DNA from: Eumeta japonica
Taxonomy: Eukaryota; Arthropoda; Insecta; Lepidoptera; Psychidae
Direction of reading: 5' to 3'
Assembly (NCBI GenBank): GCA_005406025.1
Contig: BGZK01000006.1
Span: 1,364,001-1,428,000, forward strand
Length of the DNA stretch: 64,000 nt
The notes beneath the pieces are model-generated. The model did no database searches and was not told where the DNA came from. It saw only the letters and a list, made by a program, of their open reading frames with translations. Position 1 is the stretch's first letter. Each line of letters opens with the position of its first letter. Position numbers and translations under genes: made by a program. Below, piece by piece: positions 24,911-38,900 of this stretch.

Positions 24911-25197
24911 GTTACGGTTGATTCAGCTGCCTACTTATATCATTATTTCGATAATCCGCAAATGAAAATCCTGGTAGGAGGGCGAGGGGAATGCAAAGAA
25001 ACGTATTATGTGCGAAACCATAGACTTCTTCAATATCATCGAGACAATAATAAAATCATTGTGTGATTATATGTTAAGCGAGGTGCATATATTGGTAATT
25101 TTAACACTCCTGAAAAGGGTGTCAGAGAACCAGCGGGTAGATGTGTTTGTCTGCATTTTCATGACGATAAGCTGATTTAGCATGGCACGTACGTAGA
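24911..25197. other. Unassigned sequence
   Basis: No recognisable gene or repeat boundary; the short open frame at 24875-25066 overlaps the LINE tail and has no family resemblance. Confidence 0.4.
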
Positions 25198-25391
25198 AAT
25201 TGTATTTAATCAATTAATTGGTTGTATAGATAAATAAAAAAATAACACTTGCTTAGATGTTCTATATCTGTCAATCTTCTCGCATCAACACGAAATTCCT
25301 TGGAAGAGGATTCGTAGTGGAAGAACAGATTCGAGGGTCAGCGGTGGGTTGCGTGCTGCATGTTACTGCATGTCGTAAGGCGAGCGACCAA
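25198..25391. mobile_element. MITE family M1, half copy
   Basis: Matches the right half of the foldback element at 31161-31466: CAATTAATTGG, ATCTGTCAATC, then TTCGAGGGTCAGCGGTGGGT and TGCATGTTACTGCATG. The left half is missing and the right terminus is diverged (GTAAGGCGAGCGACC). Confidence 0.65.
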
Positions 25392-27007
25392 TAAACTATT
25401 TAATTAAAACTAGTCAAAAAAAACATTGATTAACGAGTGACTAGCAGCTTCGCCTGTACAATTTTTTCAAGTCGTGTATTCGAAGTCGTTAATCACTAAT
25501 TGTTTCGTAGCAGAGGTAAACAAGCAGTAGAAGAAATTAATATTCGTTGCCTGTGCAGTCAACCGATCCAAGACTATTTCTGATAATCCTTAATGTAGTT
25601 ATCGAACTTTAAAATGTATTATAATGAAATGTATCCAATGGTCAGTTTTGTTTTATATCATACGGAAACAACTTTACGTTATTGATCCATTAAAAATATA
25701 AATTTTAATACACATAAAACAATAAATTAATGAATCAATGTTCAATTTTGCTAACGGTCACATGGCAGAGGCTCTCTGGCTGTTTTAACCAAAGGTTGTT
25801 AATAGTTTATTATTTTATTTACTTGTTACTAAACAAGAGGAAAATTAATATACTTGAATATGATTTTTGATAATGGCACCCATATCAGTTGATTCAAATA
25901 CCACCGCAGTAACGGCACTGCGTCTCACAACGCCATCTATCCGCTTTTTCGGAGTGGCAAATATCTAATGGCTAACTTGTACGAGCTCAATACGGATTTA
26001 ACTGTCTACGGTTATACTGCTAGCCTTGAATCGGTATTGGCCAACGTGAAAGTATTACTGTGGTTGATTATCCAAATGGAAAAGGGTGGCGTTTTTGAAG
26101 CCTGCCATTATAGCGCTTCGCTCATGCTATGTGACGACAGTGGATTGTTGTAAAACTTACTGCGTTGTCAAATTTATCCCGTATTCGATTTCAGTCAGCA
26201 CACGTAAAATTTGACAATCGTCCATTATTTTATTGTTACAGTTATTAGATTGTAGAAATAAATGTTTACAAGAAATGGTTCGGGTGCTATTTCATAAATG
26301 CCGCCATATTTAATTGCCGTGACAATTCCCCTTTATCATGTGATTAATTAGTATTCTATCTACATACATTAGAGTTCTGACTGATTCGTTACCCATCGTT
26401 CGAGTGGCAACCGCCGAAGCTATATACTACACGTCTACACGTATATAGACAGCACGTACATTTGTGACGGCATGGAACTCACTGTAAGGCACAATCATAA
26501 AGAAATAATGTATAAAAACCCGCATCCTGCGTCGTTAAATTTTATACTTCTGTCATTTTTTAAAGATAAAATTACAGAGATCGTTAAACAGGCCCCGCGC
26601 TTAAGATAAAAATACTGTAATGTTTTCTTTTTATATTTTAGAAGATTTAGGTCAATACAAGAAATAGCATCTACGCTTAGATATTGTTAAACTCACTAAC
26701 AATTGCGTATAACTCATGTTAGCCATGTCCCCGACGCTGATCCGTTTCGTGAAACGAATCTGTATATTTCGTTGGGTATGTTAATAGAAATTCATCAGGA
26801 TTTTAGATCTTGTCTACACCAATGGAAGAACAGTCCTTTGTGTCAGCCATCATCAGAACTTATACCTGTGTAATTTAATGCATAAAAAAAACTAGCATTC
26901 CGACAATTACAGTGGACTGGAGTTATCTTTGACTGGAAAAAAAACAGCTTTGTGAGGACCAGCCAGATTTTTTTTATGTGCGTTCAGTAGGTACAAAAAT
27001 GATTTCA
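25392..27007. other. Gene-free stretch
   Basis: An open frame of 61 codons at 25968-26153 has ordinary composition but no family I recognise and no splice or promoter context. The rest is AT-rich. Confidence 0.4.
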
Positions 27008-27118
27008 GCGGGCCTAGCATGACACCCAGAGAAGAGTCTCTCTACAAGACCGTCCCTCTCGCACAACGTAATGTATGAAAAGAATAAATTCTTGTCTTGA
27101 GTATCATGCTAGGCCCGC
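27008..27118. mobile_element. 111-bp MITE with perfect 15-bp terminal inverted repeats
   Basis: GCGGGCCTAGCATGA at 27008-27022 and TCATGCTAGGCCCGC at 27104-27118 are exact reverse complements. There is no coding capacity. I cannot see a clear target duplication, so the superfamily is not assigned. Confidence 0.75.
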
Positions 27119-29708
27119 AGGATGCGCTTGAGTGGGCGCATTTGCAGAGCTCATACTTCCAAAATACTCATGTGAACGGCTTCCCTGCCGTGCAGCTCAG
27201 GGCTGCGTCAGCTCCAACACGATCACTGGTCGATGAGACATTATGCGCATGGACATTTGAAATTACTTTATTGTGATTCTAATCACATATAATGTATTAA
27301 ATGTTTTTAAATAATTTCATTACATAATAATAATTTGACACAGTAATTTAATACCTAGTAATAATTTTTAAAAGAGATTTTTAATAAAACGGGCTATTAG
27401 TATAGATACTGTATTAAATAAATAATTCATTTGATAAATAATTTTCAAACAACTTGCAACGGTGATAAAAAAATAACGAAAATATTTTTTTTTATTATGG
27501 AAAGTATGTAATCAAGAAAAGACATTAATTCAATGTATAATGTATTGAATAAAAATAAAACTATATTTATTTATTTACATACTTTGTTATTGCCAGCAAA
27601 TGGCGATAAAAGTCAAAAGTAAAAATGTATATCACTCATTGAAATTCATATATATTTATTTGCACTCTAAAAAACGTTTGGAGGCTTTATAAATAAACAT
27701 ACATTGATATGTTTATACATTGAATTATCTCAGTACCTTTCTAACAGATGACGTTAGTAACGACGTAGAAGACAAAATATCACACTTCAATGTATGGTCT
27801 ATTAGTTTTATCATTTGCGATAGATGGCCTTAATAATGCAATATTATTCTAGTTGTAAATGTATTACACATTGCGGTTTTGTATTTTTTTTAAATATTTG
27901 TTTATTAAATTGCGTATTAATGATAGATAATAAAGTCTAGAAATTAATTTAAATTACTGTGTTAAAATACGTAATAAGTATATATTAGACTTTCACGACT
28001 GATGTACATAGATTTTAATTATGAATTCGACGTAGTATTTGTGTCTCGTACTTGTTATATTTATTAGTGTTTTTTTTTGTTTCCCAAACGCATAACAATG
28101 GAAGTTTGTTCAGTAGTTCTTTGTGAATGTGCCATAGAAATGTCTAGGTAATAGTAACTATGCTGGTGCTAGTATCGCAGGAAAAAAGTCCTAGTTCGAT
28201 ACTAGCGTGTCTGTGATGTCTATGTTGGAGTTCATTCACCGCTCTAAAGATGGGAAAGTTTCTAAACAGTGCTTATATTTAGTAATTTTTATCAAAACTA
28301 AAAAAAAATACGAACAATTTTAGTATCACACATTAAAGGTACAATTATTGTAATTTAGTAAAAACGCTTTATTCACGGTTCCCGTATTCGCATTTTCACT
28401 ATTAAATTTTTGTATTCGCGGCTGGAAATTCCTTTATTTTCGGATCTGGTCGGTAATGTTAAAACGATTCGTTATCCTTTGTTATAGATGTGTCGGTGTA
28501 TTATTTCTTCAACTTGCCAGTCGTTTGTAATACATAGCTTGAATGTATTACAGCAGATATAAGAAAATCGCACGTGCTTTTTTTTTTTAATTTGTAATGT
28601 CGATTAAAGGTACATAAATATCAGTCAGAAAAAACAGGGTTGTCGATGAAAGTGAAAATAGAAATGCTTGATTGTTCACGCTTTGGTCAGACGTTCGCTT
28701 CAATTTCTCGCTCTTTCAATTTTAATGAGTGAACTGTAGGTTCCATCAAGAAATACGAAGGTAAAATAAGGTATTCTAAAGTTTCAATCTCACTATCAGC
28801 AAATTCTTCAAACCCTGCCTACGCTTGACAACAATGAATAAAATATACCTGCTAATAAAGACTTTAATTAAGTTGATTTTATTTGCATTTTTTTATTCAA
28901 ATTAGAATTTTGGAACGTATCTCTTCTAATATTATACAAATAACCATTCCATATCACGGTTTCTTATTCGCAGCGTATTTATCGAACGTAACTCTCGCGG
29001 TACGAAGTATTATCAATTGTTGAATTGATTTTAAAAATACAAGATTGTATGTTATTTAATTCAAATCTGTCCAATAATCCACAAAAAATGCTTGAGAAAA
29101 TCTGTTATCGTGTATATATAATCTGTTTTTATTGTCATCCAAACTAACAAAACTTATTTATTCAGTATTTAATAAAAATTTAATTAATTGACAAAAATAC
29201 AAAAAAAATAATTTTCCCAATTTTTTTATTAGTTTGGATTTCTTTTATGGGTCTTCTTTTATTTAGCTAAGAGACAGGACACATAATAAAGAATTAAAAA
29301 TGTGATAAGCGATAAAAAATTTATTTCAATAATCCTTGTTCCTTACCACAGCATAAACGAAAACCTTATCACTAATTTATTAAATAATGAAAAACATTCC
29401 GCTTTTCATACAAATTGTGTTACATTACATTTTGTCATCACCTTTTTGATTGCTTTCTAAAGCAACATTTCAATTGACATGAATCATAAACACGAAATCA
29501 ATATCAATAGTACAAAATAATTACCATTGTAACTTCTTCATCTTTGTATATCTTGTTACAAGATGAAAGGAACGAATTGAAAAACTAAACTCGATGAAAA
29601 TTAAATCGGACCTCGTAGTATCGTAGTAAACAAAAATAAACATTAAACACGGAATATACCGAAAAAGTCTATGCAAAATGTAATGGTTTCATTACGATTT
29701 TAGGTACT
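27119..29708. other. Gene-free AT-rich stretch downstream of gene A
   Basis: Holds a small hairpin (28168-28177 with 28197-28206, GCTAGTATCG). No open frame of recognisable family on either strand. Confidence 0.5.
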
Positions 29709-29714
29709 TTTATT
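29709..29714 (-). terminator. Putative poly(A) signal of gene A
   Basis: AATAAA on the minus strand about 280 nt after the gene A stop. A weaker ATTAAA lies only a few nt after the stop. The AT-rich sequence makes chance hexamers common, so this is tentative. Confidence 0.35.
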
Positions 29715-29995
29715 GGGGGATAAGATGTACCTATGGTATAAGATTTGAAAATGAATCACGGGAATATTTTGTAAGGCTTCGATTTTTATAATATTACTAA
29801 CGAAGTACTAAATCTGCCGAATGACCCTATTTAATAGCGTTATATCGCTACTTCTCTTAAAACTTTAAGCTAAAACCCTCAAAATTACCTCTTGCTGTAA
29901 AATATTGATATTCGGAAAAAAAAATAAATGCTCACAACCAAAAGAAAAATGACCGGGGGTTACTGTTTCAATTGAATACCAAATCTTTAATCAGA

Positions 29996-32900
29996 TCAGT
30001 CGATAGCCAGTTGCCTAAACGACCCGTCGAGGCCGAAGAGTTCATCATAGTCCGTTGGTTTGCCTGGACGCAGAGCTTCGTTCACCTTTACCGACTCCTG
30101 CTGCAAGAACCATTCTCTGTATTCTTCTAGCTTCTTGAGCCAGGGTTCTGAAAATTCAAGACAAGAATGGAATAAAGCTTATAGATTCAAAACACATAAA
30201 TTGCATGAGGGTATGAAAGTAATTATGTATGCTTTTTTGGTGATTTCGAAATGCAAATTGCAAGTTTACGTTATTCTCTTTTCGAGAAAAGAATTGTTTC
30301 ATTGCAATCTATTTCATTGATTTTTTCATAAATAAATCACGAATTAATTTTTTATTTTTAATAATAATTTGAATGTTGCTGTATTAAGAAATGAAACTTG
30401 TAAGATATTGCAATCTTAAATCAATATTGATTGAAAATGGCAATCATCAATACTTTAACTGTGAAACATCGTGATGAAAATTTGGATGGCGTGATATATT
30501 ATAGTTTACTCATATTTAGAACATTGTATCAAAATCGGTTACAAAAAGATGACTTATACCATCAAAAATTCTATGCTACCTCTTTCTCGCAAAACGTAAT
30601 TTAAAATTATTCTACATGGAGTTTGTAAATATTGACGTCACCGAGTATAATGCCTGCTCTGTCTAAGGAGCAATTTAAAAAGTCATTACTAGGATATTTT
30701 CACAGTCATCAAAAAATCGCTGTCGCTATGTTCTTACTCAAATGAAAAAGTATTAAATTCAGTAATGTAAAAAAGGCAGTAAACTACCCTAATGTGAAGT
30801 CCCACATGAACCAATATTATTAACATAATGGGCCAATGGGACTATAGGAAGGTCTGTCCCTGCAGTGCGGTCAAAAGACCCTAAGAAAGATTATAATTCT
30901 AACATTTTTTAAGATTAGACATAGGCTTTTTGTGTGTGTACAACTTACCAGTGAGTGCCGCGAAGGAGCCGGCGTTTCCGCCATACTCGTCGGGTAGCAT
31001 TTCTTTGGGTACGTATTTGTAAAGGCTCTCCAAATCCGCGTGAAGGTAGACCTGTAAATACATTCTTGGTTTTATTTCTTGATTTCGTAATAAAAAAAAT
31101 ACTGTCTATTCTTTAAATTCTATTGTATACTGTGTTTTTTCTCGGAAATTTATTATAAAACGCTTGCCTGCGACATGCAATAACATGCAGTAGGCAATCC
31201 ACCGCTGTCCCTCGAATTTGTTCTTCCACTACGAATCCTCTTTCAACGAATACGATGTTGATTCGAGAGAACTGACATGAAATTGTATCCAATTAATTGG
31301 CGGTGAAGATAAATAGAAAATTGCCACTTGTTTAGGTGTCCGACATCTGTCAGTCCTGTCGAATCCATATTCAATTCGTTCGATGAGCATTTCTAGTGTA
31401 AAACCAGACTCGAGGGTCAGCGATGGGTCGCATCCTGTATTTTATACTGCATTTTGCAGGCAAGCGTCTGATTATTAATTTCATTTTCTTTCCGTAAGTA
31501 TTATATATGATTTCAAAGTAGTTTATACTATAATAGTTTATACTACTTTGAAATAGTATATGGAATACAATCTTTATAGATTGTATTAATATTTCCATAT
31601 AGTTATTCTGTCTGTTATATATGAAATCCGAAGAATTAATTATGATAAACTGTGTATAACCAAAATGCTAAAACAAAAGTCCAAAAAATTGTAAAAATTA
31701 AAATGTTACAGTAGGATCAACATAAGTTGGTCTACAAGTTGAATCGAAGAAACGTTTTTAAGGTGCTCGGCATGTGGAAGGTATGAATGAACCTAAGTCC
31801 ATTTTCTTAGCGCTTTATTTAAGATATCAAAGAACTTATCATTAATAACTTAAGAGGAGCTACTATTGTTGTTGGTACAACTAGTTATATAAAGCCACAA
31901 ATTAGAACCATTGGCGTAATTAAATCAAATATGACGGTTAACTTAGAAGTTACGTTAAAAGTTCCCATTTTAATGAAAAAAAGATTAATATTGAAGAACA
32001 TTGTTTTCTAATACAACTTTTCAATAAGTTTATCTAAAATATTATACACAATGAACGTCTTATGGCAAAAAAATGGTGATCTTTAAAGAAAATAGTAAGC
32101 AATTGAATAAACCATTAAAACTAAAAAAAACACGTATTTTTGCGTTATTTATATTGTAATTTATAGTATTGGCATGTGATCTATATTATATATCTATCGA
32201 TATTACTCCTGACTGATGGAAAGATTAAAGAGCTGCAAATATGTCAACAAAATGTGGAAATACGTGTTACGTGTGAAAAAGAATGAAATAATAATACAAG
32301 CGTAACGTACGTGATCCAAAAAAGAAAATATAAGTAAAAAACAAGGTCGTACCAGCAGCAGCAGGTACCAGCAAAGAAAAGATGGGACAGAAAAGATAAA
32401 TCATAGTATCTTACAAAAGAAAAAAGAGAAAAAAAAGCGACGTTTACATAGACGGGTGGAGGACTAACGAGCGTCGTAGATGCGTTGCAGAGGAAAGCAA
32501 GAGTTTGACAGAGGCTTACGTTGAAAAGTAAAACAATCTAGAAGTCAAAATGGCCTGTGTTCTAAACGAAGTTATGGAACTTTTGATAAGGGAATTTAGA
32601 AATTGTGATAATACAATAAAACATGTTCTGGGATGAACATAGTAACAACATTACATTGGACATAACGTCGAATTCAGCAAAAATATATGCCAAAAGCACT
32701 CTCATGGCCATAAAATAATTGCAGAAGATAATAATTTCAAACTTCCTATTACATTTTTTTTTTGTTCAATTCATTGATTTGATTGTTTTTAATAAAAAAT
32801 AAATGGGATAATTGACTCTCCAGAAATAATGAAAAAACTCTTTTGTGTTTTTCGTAGTTGATCATAAATCAAATAGACCCTTTTACAGCATTCTGTTGCA

Positions 32901-35900
32901 AAGAATCATATAAAGAACGGTCCAATGGCCCAATATATATATACAATTTAATCAATACAAAATTCATAACACCTCAAGTTAACTTTAGAAAATTATACAA
33001 CGTTTTTAATACATAAAAACAGATATAATATTAATAGAAGCTACCACAATAATATTATAATTAAACTATGCTTTATTGCATTTTCTCCATTTATTTATAC
33101 ATCTTTAATATGTAGCTTAAGTTAAATGGAGATACATTAAGCATTTACACATAATAAAAATATAATAAAGACAATACACAAGTCTCTGGCAATCGGTTGA
33201 ACCATTAACTCTTTAAGCAAGTTTCAAAACAGAAACCGACTTACTTTTGCACTTATTACAACATCAATTTTTTTTTTAATTCTATTCACTATTTTTTGAT
33301 ACTTACCCTATTTCTGATCTTCTCTTTTAGGAAAGGTTTTACCAAGTTGAAGACGATGTCCACGAGCGGCGATGTATTCACAACATGCACTTCCTTCAGT
33401 TTCACAGGGTAAGCTTCCTATAAAAAAATATTGTAGAATCACTTACTAGAATTCCGTAGAATCAGATATTAAAGGAGTAGGATATAAAAGAAAATATTAT
33501 AAAAGGGTATCAAGAGGGATTTTAATCACCTACTCATAGAGGATGTAAACAATTTTCGGGTGTTTCTTAAAAGAATTAATTCTTAACGAAATTAAGCAAC
33601 AGTTACCTCAAAGCATTTTATTATATTTTTATACTTATTAGTTTCAGAGTTATTATTTTTTGTATTCTACAGTGTCTGTAGTGTATCGTAGCTTAATATT
33701 TTCTGATCGATAAGAGCTTCTGGTTTCATTAACGACTTATAAATGGCTTCGCTATGCGGCACTTATCAAAGAAACTAGGCAACGGAGTTGGAATGCAGCA
33801 TGATCAAAAAGAAAATCAGCCAATTGTAGATGACTATGGTGTGCGCCGTCGCAGCACCATTACTATTACTGTCATTACTACCACTGCCTTATGGCATCTG
33901 CCGTTGAACTATATTGTAATAGGAGTTTGTAAATATTGAAATAAAAAAACGAGCATTCATTGTTTTAACCTCGTGTCTATTTTCCAAAAGAATAGGCACA
34001 GACAATAGCTTTCCATACTGTAAAATTTTGCATGTTTTTCTTGCTTCTCTGACATCCATCAATCATTTCGTGCAAGATCGTAGATTTCGGATCTTTAAAA
34101 CTTGGCTCTTTTACAAAATGCTGTCAATTTGGGCTGCATAGAATTTTCTTTAATGACTCTTGTCGACCATCAGACACATTCGCATCGTGGATTTCTTTTG
34201 GCAGTCTGTTTTCATTCATCCTTTCCAAATGGCCAAACCTCCGCAACACATTGAAATCACACTCACAAGTGTAGGAAGTCATTTAATTGTTGTGGTTATA
34301 ACAAACTTGCTACGCACTTACTGCTTTTAAGTTAGATGTGGTTGACCACAGTCAACTTTGTCATGTTCAACTTTTACTGTACATAAGCGTCGAGATCGAG
34401 ACTAAACGATTTGTTGCCAAACGCGGTTGTGTTTGAACACTTTTGCTACGTATAAGGGCAAAAAATGCCATATTTACATAATTTTTTGCATTAACTTTCC
34501 ATTGAATATCTCTGTCATGTTTGCGATCATACATAAACAGACTACTCAAATATACACATCCACTCACTGGTCAGCTCTCTCAACTTCATTGTATGTATCG
34601 TATTCAGTCACGTTTTCACTTCTTTCAATTTCCTGAAGTTTACTTTGATAACTCTTTTCTTCACAGTTTATTTTACTTAACATCGTCTGCAAGTCGAGCG
34701 CCGATTACGCAAGAATTACATGTTAGTTAGCATATAGGACCATTTGACAGACAGACTGATCATTCATTTTTAATCCACACATATTCTTTTAAATCATCTA
34801 CAGCTAATTACAGACAGCTATCCATAAACAGGTTGAATAGTCACGATGATGTTATACATCCCTATCTTACACTTGCACGAATATCTAACAAGCCAATGTA
34901 AGCCTTATTCATTTTGACGCAGGCACTGTGGCCTTTGTATAGAGGTTACAGTGCCCCTATCAATACGCTGCTTACACTGTGTATGGGTATGGTTATCTAC
35001 AGATTCATTTCTTTTCACTCTATCTAAACTTTTTTCAGATCTATGAAAGTACAGAAGATTTTTTTGGTCTTTGACAGAAAAATTTTCGTAATGTTTCGCA
35101 AAGAAATTATGTGGTCCGTACACTTCACCTCTTTTCAAAATTCGGCGTGTACATCCCACATTTATCTTATTTTTAGTTTAATTTACAACCTTTTCAATGA
35201 TGATTTTCGATTACAGTTTGCCAAGGACGCTGAGAAGGCTTACAAGGAGCTAATTTGTGCCAACCTGTCATGAGCCTTTCCCTTTATAAACAGGTGCAAT
35301 GGTGGCTTTGTACCAGTCATAAGGTTCCCAACGACATTTTCAATATATATTAAAGAGCTGATATAGCAGGCTTGTCACTACACCCTCGCCGCCCTTCAGT
35401 ATCTCTTTCGAAATTCTATCATATCTGGCAAATTTTACGGTAGGTAATTGTAAAAGAAGAATAATTGTAAAAAATATGTGTTATGTATACGCATATATTT
35501 GTTCTTCTCATCACTTACAACACGATACCATAAGAAATATTCGAAAGCTCTTTACATCCTATATATTTTGGTAAATAGAAACAATTAGTTTACCTAAGAA
35601 TTTTAATGGTAAAATATATGCATTTGTGACAATACTGTTTGGAATACTAGCATTACTCAAATAGTCATATAAAATATATAACAAATCAAATAATCAGATA
35701 GAATATACATAAATATATTTTGATAAATTTCTTCATATTTAAAGAATTCCTCATTGTTTAGAGAAGTCATAAAGAAGATTATTACCTGAACGCAAATCAT
35801 AAACTTCTTTATCATGGCCGGGGACAGTTTGCCTAAATGACTGGGTGCTAAGATAGATGAGTCAAGGATATACACGTCTCCGGCTACCCCTTCCTTCTCT

Positions 35901-38900
35901 TCTAGCAATCTGATGTCGCCTATCATTAGAGCCACTTTGAAGGCATCGTTTATCTGATGGGTGTCCAAACTTTTGTCGAGACCTGGAACAAGATTTCGAA
36001 AAATTCAAAAGATCATTTAAAAACAACGCAATTGACCGACTCATCGGATAGATATTCGAGCCCGAAAAGTTAGTTTAGCTTTTGATTTGAACGCGACAAT
36101 TTTCAAACGAGCGATCGCATCGGAATAACCTACTAATATAATATGTTTCGTGATAGCGGTTCAGCTTTGATCAGCCTAAAGGTTTATTCAGAAGAAGGAC
36201 AAATATACACTACTAAGAATATGCGATTTGAAATATCCTTACTATGTTCGCTGGTTTCAGATGTAACGAATATTATAAGCGACAAATTTAAAATGTCATC
36301 AATGTCACGTAATTTAGTTTACACTTCAAGTATTGTAAAGTATTGAAAACCTTACCTCTGTATATCGTTACACGGCGACCTTCCGGAGTTAGGCCAGGCA
36401 GCACCGAACCTTGCCTGAAGACAATACATATGTTCAAAATGTGATTGTTTATAAAAGGTGCCACCTATGTGTATGCCATTACACTTATCAAAACTTTTAA
36501 ATGGAAACATTACTAATTATAACATTTGATTAGAGATAGCTTTTATTTTAAATCATTAGTTTTGATAAATCAATTGATTCATTAGGCGCTATAGATTGCA
36601 TAGAAGCGTTTTGTAATTTTCAACATCTCTTATAGTAGAAAAACAAAATCAAGGAAACTTTTTGGAACGAAGTTCGTTAACTCGGCTTACGGTAAGAGTT
36701 GACTGATAGAATTCTTAACATGACCAAAAACATTATACTCCTCCTTACGAATTTCTCTCACTCTTTCTTTTGAAACTTGTAGAAAACGAATATTTTTCCT
36801 ATAATATTAAATGAGCTCTTTAATTTTATTCCTTACTTTGTATCGCGTACATTAAAAAAATACTTCCTTCAGGTCTTCCGATCGAACATTTAGTTTTCTG
36901 ATTTTCCGCTATTGAAATTCAAAAATTTTTATAAAGGAAAATTGCTGTTTACAGTCTGATTTACGCATGGCGGGTTTTGACCCAGGTTGACGTTTTAGGG
37001 TCCTAAAAATCTATTTCAATCATTTTTCGAGTAATGTCCGTATCTCTATCTCTGTCTCTCTCTCTCTCTGTGTGTATGTTGCGTGCGTTTACGGATGCAT
37101 ATGTATGTACGTATGTGTGTTCTTGTGTCTGTACGTGTGTGTAGGCGTGTATAACTCTCTGTGGACATACACAGATACATACCCACACACACACACGCAG
37201 GCGCGCGCACGGATGTACGCGTATGTGGGTATCATAACTTTTGAACAGATTAACCGATCAAAATGCATTTTTTTTGCATTTGAAAGAGGTCCATTCCATC
37301 TGACTTTCTGGAAAACCAATAGATTTTGTGAAATCTGACAAATAAGGCTTTCAAAAAAATGTTTTTTTTTCTTCATTAAATAACTTTAAGACTATTCCAT
37401 CGATCGATATTACAATCTAATCAGTTCTTTTTCTGAAGCAGTTGCATCGACTACCATAAACTGCATAAAAATCGGTTAATTTCTTTGCAAGATAACGTTG
37501 GAGAAAAATTTTTCAAAAAGTTTGTTTTTTAATATTTTGGAAACTGCTCTACCAATGAATTCCAAAACCTAATTAGTGTTTCTCTTTGAAAAACAGCGTC
37601 GATTGTTGCAAACTATATAAAGATTGGTTTTCAAGAAACATTGTTGGAAAATTTTTTTACAAAAAATGTTATTTAGTATTAATTCATAAACAACACTTCC
37701 GATAAATTTCGAAATTGGACCAGCTATTTAAAAAAAAACAACGTAGACTATGTTAAAATGCATCAAAGTCAGTTGGTTCGTTCGAGAGATGTCGTGAACG
37801 GAGAATCATAAACGGTTTTTTCACAATACATGTGAAAATATTGATGGATTGATAATTGTTATTCGCACACCTTTTTTGGCTTAATAAAATACATTAAACG
37901 CCACAAAGCAGATCAAAATACAACAATGCTATCGAAAAATCGAGTAATTGAAAAATTTAAAAAAGTTATTTTACATATAAATTTTAGAATATAAGAAGCT
38001 CAAAACGTATTAGAACTATATTTTTAAGTATGTTTGGAGAACTTAAAGAGTATTAAAATCGATCTAGTGAGCGTGAGAAAACTCAGTAATTTATTGATAG
38101 TTTGTTTTTTGAACGCTTTGAGCTCTAAAGTAGTAAGAAGTTTCAGGGAGTGATAATATAAGGCATGGACAACATTTATAACTCAAGGACCTCAAATACA
38201 CAACGATAAATATGGAATAGTGTGTAAAGTTTTAAGGATGGCCTGCAGGATCAACAGTTTTTTATAAATTAATTATGTTTTAGGGAAATATGTAAAAAAT
38301 AATGTGTGTAATGGTAAGGGTAGACAAAGGACGCGTTAGACCCTTTTAGGCGAACTAAATTAATGACACATTAAATTACTATTAAATCACTCAAGAAATA
38401 TTTCATAAACGTCAGGAAAACAAAAGTGACGTATGGATACTGTCAAATATAGATCTCCGCCTACCCTCTCGGAAAATCCCAATAAATCCTTATAAAAGGT
38501 ACTTATTTTATCGAAGTGATATTCAGAGGCAAACATGCAAGGGTAAATTGACCATAAGGGCCCGTATGGGCATTGTTTTTCAAGTTTCGTGATGCTTACG
38601 CCTTTGAAACGAGCTCTTGCAGCTCTGGCCTGCTGATGTCCCTGTCGCCGAAGAACTCGGGCACGGCGGCGCGCATGGTGAAGTACATGTCCAGCTTGCG
38701 CTTGCACTTCTCCAGGGAGAAGCTGCAGCCGCGCAGGAACGTCATCAGCCTGCCGTCGTCTGCGAATATAATCGGTATCCGTGATACACATCAACAAGTA
38801 CTTTGTCGAATTTTGGCAAGTTAGAAAAGCAGGCCAACTTTATGCAGATTTATATTTTATATAATTGCACTATAACAAGAAACCCAAGTCCAGATAACCC

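Noticed and set aside
32370..32620. Possible C-terminal tail of a LINE protein on the plus strand
   Set aside because: Only a short AEESKSLTEAYVEK-like resemblance with stops around it; too weak to annotate.
37003..37376. Open frames rich in Cys/Val/Tyr or His/Thr on both strands
   Set aside because: Produced by the GT/AC and CT microsatellite inside gene A intron 2.
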